Positions 5,196-7,547 of a stretch of DNA of 7,547 bases are shown piece after piece. Position numbers and translations under genes: made by a program. The stretch is taken from NCBI GenBank assembly GCA_021158305.1, contig JAGGUU010000142.1:1-7547 (forward strand), given 5' to 3'. The notes under the pieces were generated by a model. That model was not told where the DNA came from. It saw nothing but the letters and a program-made list of their open reading frames with translations, and did no database searches. Every line of letters begins with the position of its first letter. The first letter of the stretch is position 1. The DNA comes from Candidatus Bathyarchaeota archaeon. GTDB taxonomy: Archaea > Thermoproteota > Bathyarchaeia > Bathyarchaeales > DTEX01.

Positions 5196-5769
5196 GCGGC
5201 TCGTATATGTCTCTGAGGATCTCATAAGAGAAGCCATGGAAGTTGCGAGGAGTGAGGGTAAATCTTTAGGGGTCTTCGTTGAGGAATCCATAGAGCTTGC
5301 TCTCTTGGCGAAGAAGCTTGGCTATGGATTGAAAGAGGCGGCGGATCTGCTTGCAGTTACAAAGGCGAATAGAGTTCTGGGCGGAACATTTGTTCCGCTA
5401 AGTGTCTTCAATTACCTCATCAAGGCGGCTTCTAAGGGTAGGGGCGGAAGCCTCAAGGAGAGATGGTATGAGAGTGGGAGGCTGCATGGGAAATATTTGA
5501 AGGAGAAGTTTGAGGATCCAGTAGGAGCCTTCAAAGAGTTTCTTGAGGCGTCGAGATGGGACTTGAATGAGATTGAAGTTAAGAATGAAGGAGATTCAGT
5601 CAAGCTGAGATGCTTCTCAACGGTGCTTACGGATGAGGGAACCGAGGCTCTCCTAAAATATGTAGAGGGCGCCTTTCACAGCATGGGATACGAAACAACT
5701 AGAAGCGACTATATGAAAGGGATGATAATCTTAGAGTTTAAGAGTTTAAATGCCAAGAATTCCTCATAA
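5182..5769 (+). CDS. Ribbon-helix-helix-like regulator with C-terminal V4R-like domain, paralogue B
   Basis: The 195-residue protein aligns over its whole length with the preceding gene product. Residues 4-45 form the ribbon-helix-helix-like unit (SRRLVYVSEDLIREAMEVAR, then GKSLGVFVEESIELALLAKK). The C-terminal half carries ERWYESGRLHGKYLKEKF (93-110), AFKEFLEASRWDLNEIEV (116-133), strands around GDSVKLRCFS (137-146) and LLKYVEGAFHSMGYET (157-172). The paired positions W-F/Y-E-A/S-G, AFK...W and EGA...GY are shared with the upstream paralogue, so this is an old tandem duplication that has diverged strongly. The ATG at 5182 lies inside the end of the first gene, which implies translational coupling and possibly a heterodimer. 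The V4R-like fold is a pattern-based inference; regulation of the divergent cassette or of the downstream surface protein are both possible. Confidence 0.9.
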   Translation: MSKSRRLVYVSEDLIREAMEVARSEGKSLGVFVEESIELALLAKKLGYGLKEAADLLAVTKANRVLGGTFVPLSVFNYLIKAASKGRGGSLKERWYESGRLHGKYLKEKFEDPVGAFKEFLEASRWDLNEIEVKNEGDSVKLRCFSTVLTDEGTEALLKYVEGAFHSMGYETTRSDYMKGMIILEFKSLNAKNSS

Positions 5770-5830
5770 TTTTAAGGTTAACGCTAGAAAGTGTGTACAT
5801 TTTCTCATACGCATTAGGGATTGTTTACAT

Positions 5831-5840
5831 AAAATATAAA
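5831..5840 (+). promoter_or_regulatory. Candidate TATA box for the surface-protein gene
   Basis: The 121-bp gap 5770-5890 has no gene. AAAATATAAA is centred near 5836, predicting transcription from about 5862 and a leader of about 29 nt carrying GGAAG and GAGGAG just before the start codon. This suggests the surface protein is expressed separately from the two regulators. Confidence 0.55.
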
Positions 5841-5890
5841 TGCTCGTTAAGGAAAAAATTAACCAACAAAAATTTGGAAGAGAGGAGAGA

Positions 5891-7547
5891 ATGCCATTGA
5901 ATAAGAAGATACTATCATCTCTGATAACGACGCTTCTAATAGTCTCAATCCTAGCGATTCCCGCACCATACGTTGAAGCAGCGAAGTATGAGGATCTAAT
6001 CGACACGATTTCTCCAGACAGCGGGCCGATAGGAGTCACCGTTACCGTTAATGGCACGGCGCCAGATGACATAACCGAAGATTATCCAGTCAAGATATAC
6101 TGGTCATATAATGAACCAGTAGCGGCAGATATTGAATATGGATATGCATACTCATCTGCCACACCGGATGCACAGAACTGGAAACACCTAGAAACCGTAG
6201 AGGAACCAACTAAAGGCACTACCAACAAATATGAAGTTGACGTTACAGTGCCGGATGTGCCGCCGAACGGTGCTACATACTATATTGTCGCATGGCAAGA
6301 TGTAAACGATGATGATTACATCGATGATGGTGAGTGGGACTACGCAGAATTCACTGTTGTTGAGGGCTTAGATAAAACTGAGGGTAATGTTGGAGACGAA
6401 GTTGTTGTAGGCGGCTGGGATACTCTTAATCCGGGTGGACTGGTCTTAATCTACTGGGATACGCAGGCTCCTGAGAATAAGCTGGGCGAGGTGTATTCAA
6501 AAGCAGGCTATAATGGATCATACACTATCACAGTAACTATTCCAGAAACTGTTTGCGGAACTTACAGCATCATCGTCGTTGATGCAAATAAAGGAACAAT
6601 TGCAACTTATTCATTCGAGCTAAAGCCGGAGATTACCCTATCGCCTGATACTGCTCTTGAAGGAGACACTATTACGGTTAGTGGAACAGGCTTCGGAGCT
6701 GAGAAGGCAATTACGCTTTACTTAGATGATGAGGAGCTCACCACAAGCCCGAGTGATGTTGAGACAGATGAGAATGGATCTTTTGGTCCCTGCACCTTCA
6801 AGGTTCCTGAAGGCACGGCTGCTGGCGACCATACTGTGAAAGCAGAAGATGAAGATGGAAACGAGGCTACTGCTACGCTTACGATAGGTCCAGCGATAAC
6901 TCTAAGTCCAACGTCAGGTCCTACAGGAACAATTGTGGAGATAACTGGCAGAGGCTTCACTGGAACAGACATAGAAGGAGGCGAGTACATCAATATTACA
7001 ATTGATGGTACTGAGTGTCCACTTATAGAGGATATTAAAGTTAGATCTGATGGAAGATTCAGCGGCAAATTCGTCATTCCAACAGTTGAGGAGGCAGATA
7101 CATACACAATAACCGCGTGGGTACATGGACATAAAGATGTAAATTCAACAGCGGACTTTGAGGTTACAGGAATATCCGATATTACTGTTACACCGACCTC
7201 TGGAGCACCTGGCTCAACAATAACGATTGAAGGCGTAAACTTCACCGCAAAGGCAGATATAGAGATCACGATAGACTTTGGCGGCCTCGAGGAATATGCA
7301 ACTACAAAGACAAATGCAACAGGTGGCTTCTTAACAGCTATCACCGTTCCATCGGTTCCTGTTCAAACAGAAGCTTACACAATAACTGCCACGGATGAGT
7401 ATGGATTAACCGCTTCCGCGGACTTCCGTGTTGCCTTGACAACACTAGCCATTTCACCATCATCTGGCCCAACTGGAACAAAGGTCCTATTAATGGGCGG
7501 AGGCTTAACGCCAGAAACATCATTTAATGTGACTATAGATGGAGAAC
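5891..7547 (+). CDS. Large secreted surface protein with Ig/TIG-like repeats (3' end beyond window)
   Basis: One frame stays open from the ATG at 5891 to the right edge, giving 552 codons with no stop. Residues 1-31 look like a Sec signal peptide: a NKK positive end, hydrophobic ILSSLITTLLIVSILAI, and likely cleavage after VEA. The rest is a tandem series of about 90-residue beta-rich domains, each opening with a motif like SPTSGPTGTxVxIxGxGF: near residues 40 (longer, diverged), 159 (diverged), 250, 338, 433 and 521 (cut by the edge). They close with forms such as YTITATDEYGLTASADFRV, resembling Ig-like/IPT-TIG folds of S-layer and adhesin proteins. Eight N-glycosylation sequons occur (N54, N208, N295, N368, N418, N450, N475, N546), and the composition is acidic and Thr-rich. 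GAGGAG ends only 3 bases before the ATG, so the TTG at 5897 is an alternative start. S-layer versus adhesin cannot be decided without the C-terminus. Confidence 0.93.
   Translation, partial: MPLNKKILSSLITTLLIVSILAIPAPYVEAAKYEDLIDTISPDSGPIGVTVTVNGTAPDDITEDYPVKIYWSYNEPVAADIEYGYAYSSATPDAQNWKHLETVEEPTKGTTNKYEVDVTVPDVPPNGATYYIVAWQDVNDDDYIDDGEWDYAEFTVVEGLDKTEGNVGDEVVVGGWDTLNPGGLVLIYWDTQAPENKLGEVYSKAGYNGSYTITVTIPETVCGTYSIIVVDANKGTIATYSFELKPEITLSPDTALEGDTITVSGTGFGAEKAITLYLDDEELTTSPSDVETDENGSFGPCTFKVPEGTAAGDHTVKAEDEDGNEATATLTIGPAITLSPTSGPTGTIVEITGRGFTGTDIEGGEYINITIDGTECPLIEDIKVRSDGRFSGKFVIPTVEEADTYTITAWVHGHKDVNSTADFEVTGISDITVTPTSGAPGSTITIEGVNFTAKADIEITIDFGGLEEYATTKTNATGGFLTAITVPSVPVQTEAYTITATDEYGLTASADFRVALTTLAISPSSGPTGTKVLLMGGGLTPETSFNVTIDGE

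Noticed and set aside
5764..6072. 102-codon minus-strand frame over the surface-protein promoter and signal peptide
   Set aside because: It conflicts with the TATA box, ribosome-binding sequence and signal peptide read on the plus strand and has no start context of its own.
6718..7344. 208-codon minus-strand frame rich in Ser, Val and Pro
   Set aside because: It lies entirely antisense to the continuous signal-peptide-bearing repeat frame on the plus strand, and its low-complexity composition mirrors the repeats. No ribosome-binding context or domain is visible.

Overview
The window looks archaeal, most likely from the TACK/Thermoproteota side and possibly an uncultivated lineage. The evidence is an archaeal-type ribosomal protein run (uS5 with its archaeal/eukaryotic Cys cluster, a long 159-residue uL30, archaeal uL15), an archaeal SecY, TATA-like promoter elements at short distances from genes, and frequent GTG and TTG starts. 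The lineage is an inference from protein style; no 16S rRNA gene or other decisive marker is present.

Left part (1-2268, minus strand): the tail of the archaeal spc ribosomal operon, in transcription order rps5, rpl30, rpl15, secY. secY runs off the left edge, so only its first 213 codons are present. Genes are spaced 4, 21 and 50 bp apart. The gene normally upstream of rps5 in archaea (uL18) is absent here; rps5 instead has its own TATA-like element.

Middle part (2419-4471, minus strand): a compact three-gene cassette upstream of rps5 in the same orientation. In transcription order it encodes a 55-residue helical protein, a 501-residue SMC/Rad50-like ABC ATPase with a short coiled coil and no zinc hook, and a 132-residue all-helical coiled-coil protein. 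The last resembles the coiled-coil part of the archaeal cell-division protein CdvA without its N-terminal barrel. The first two genes overlap by about 50 bp and the next gap is 30 bp, so they are probably co-expressed and may form one complex. This cassette is the best candidate in the window for an undescribed system, plausibly in chromosome handling or division. That function is inference.

Right part (4602-7547, plus strand): divergent from the cassette across a 130-bp intergenic region lie two overlapping paralogous genes. Each has an N-terminal ribbon-helix-helix-like DNA-binding segment and a C-terminal domain resembling V4R-type ligand sensors. They are followed by their own intergenic region and the first 552 codons of a large exported protein built from Ig-like/TIG-like repeats, probably an S-layer or adhesin-type protein, which continues past the right edge. 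A near-perfect 12-bp repeat in the divergent region, one copy covering the start of the first regulator gene, is a candidate operator.

No tRNA, rRNA, CRISPR array, insertion sequence or other mobile element was recognised.
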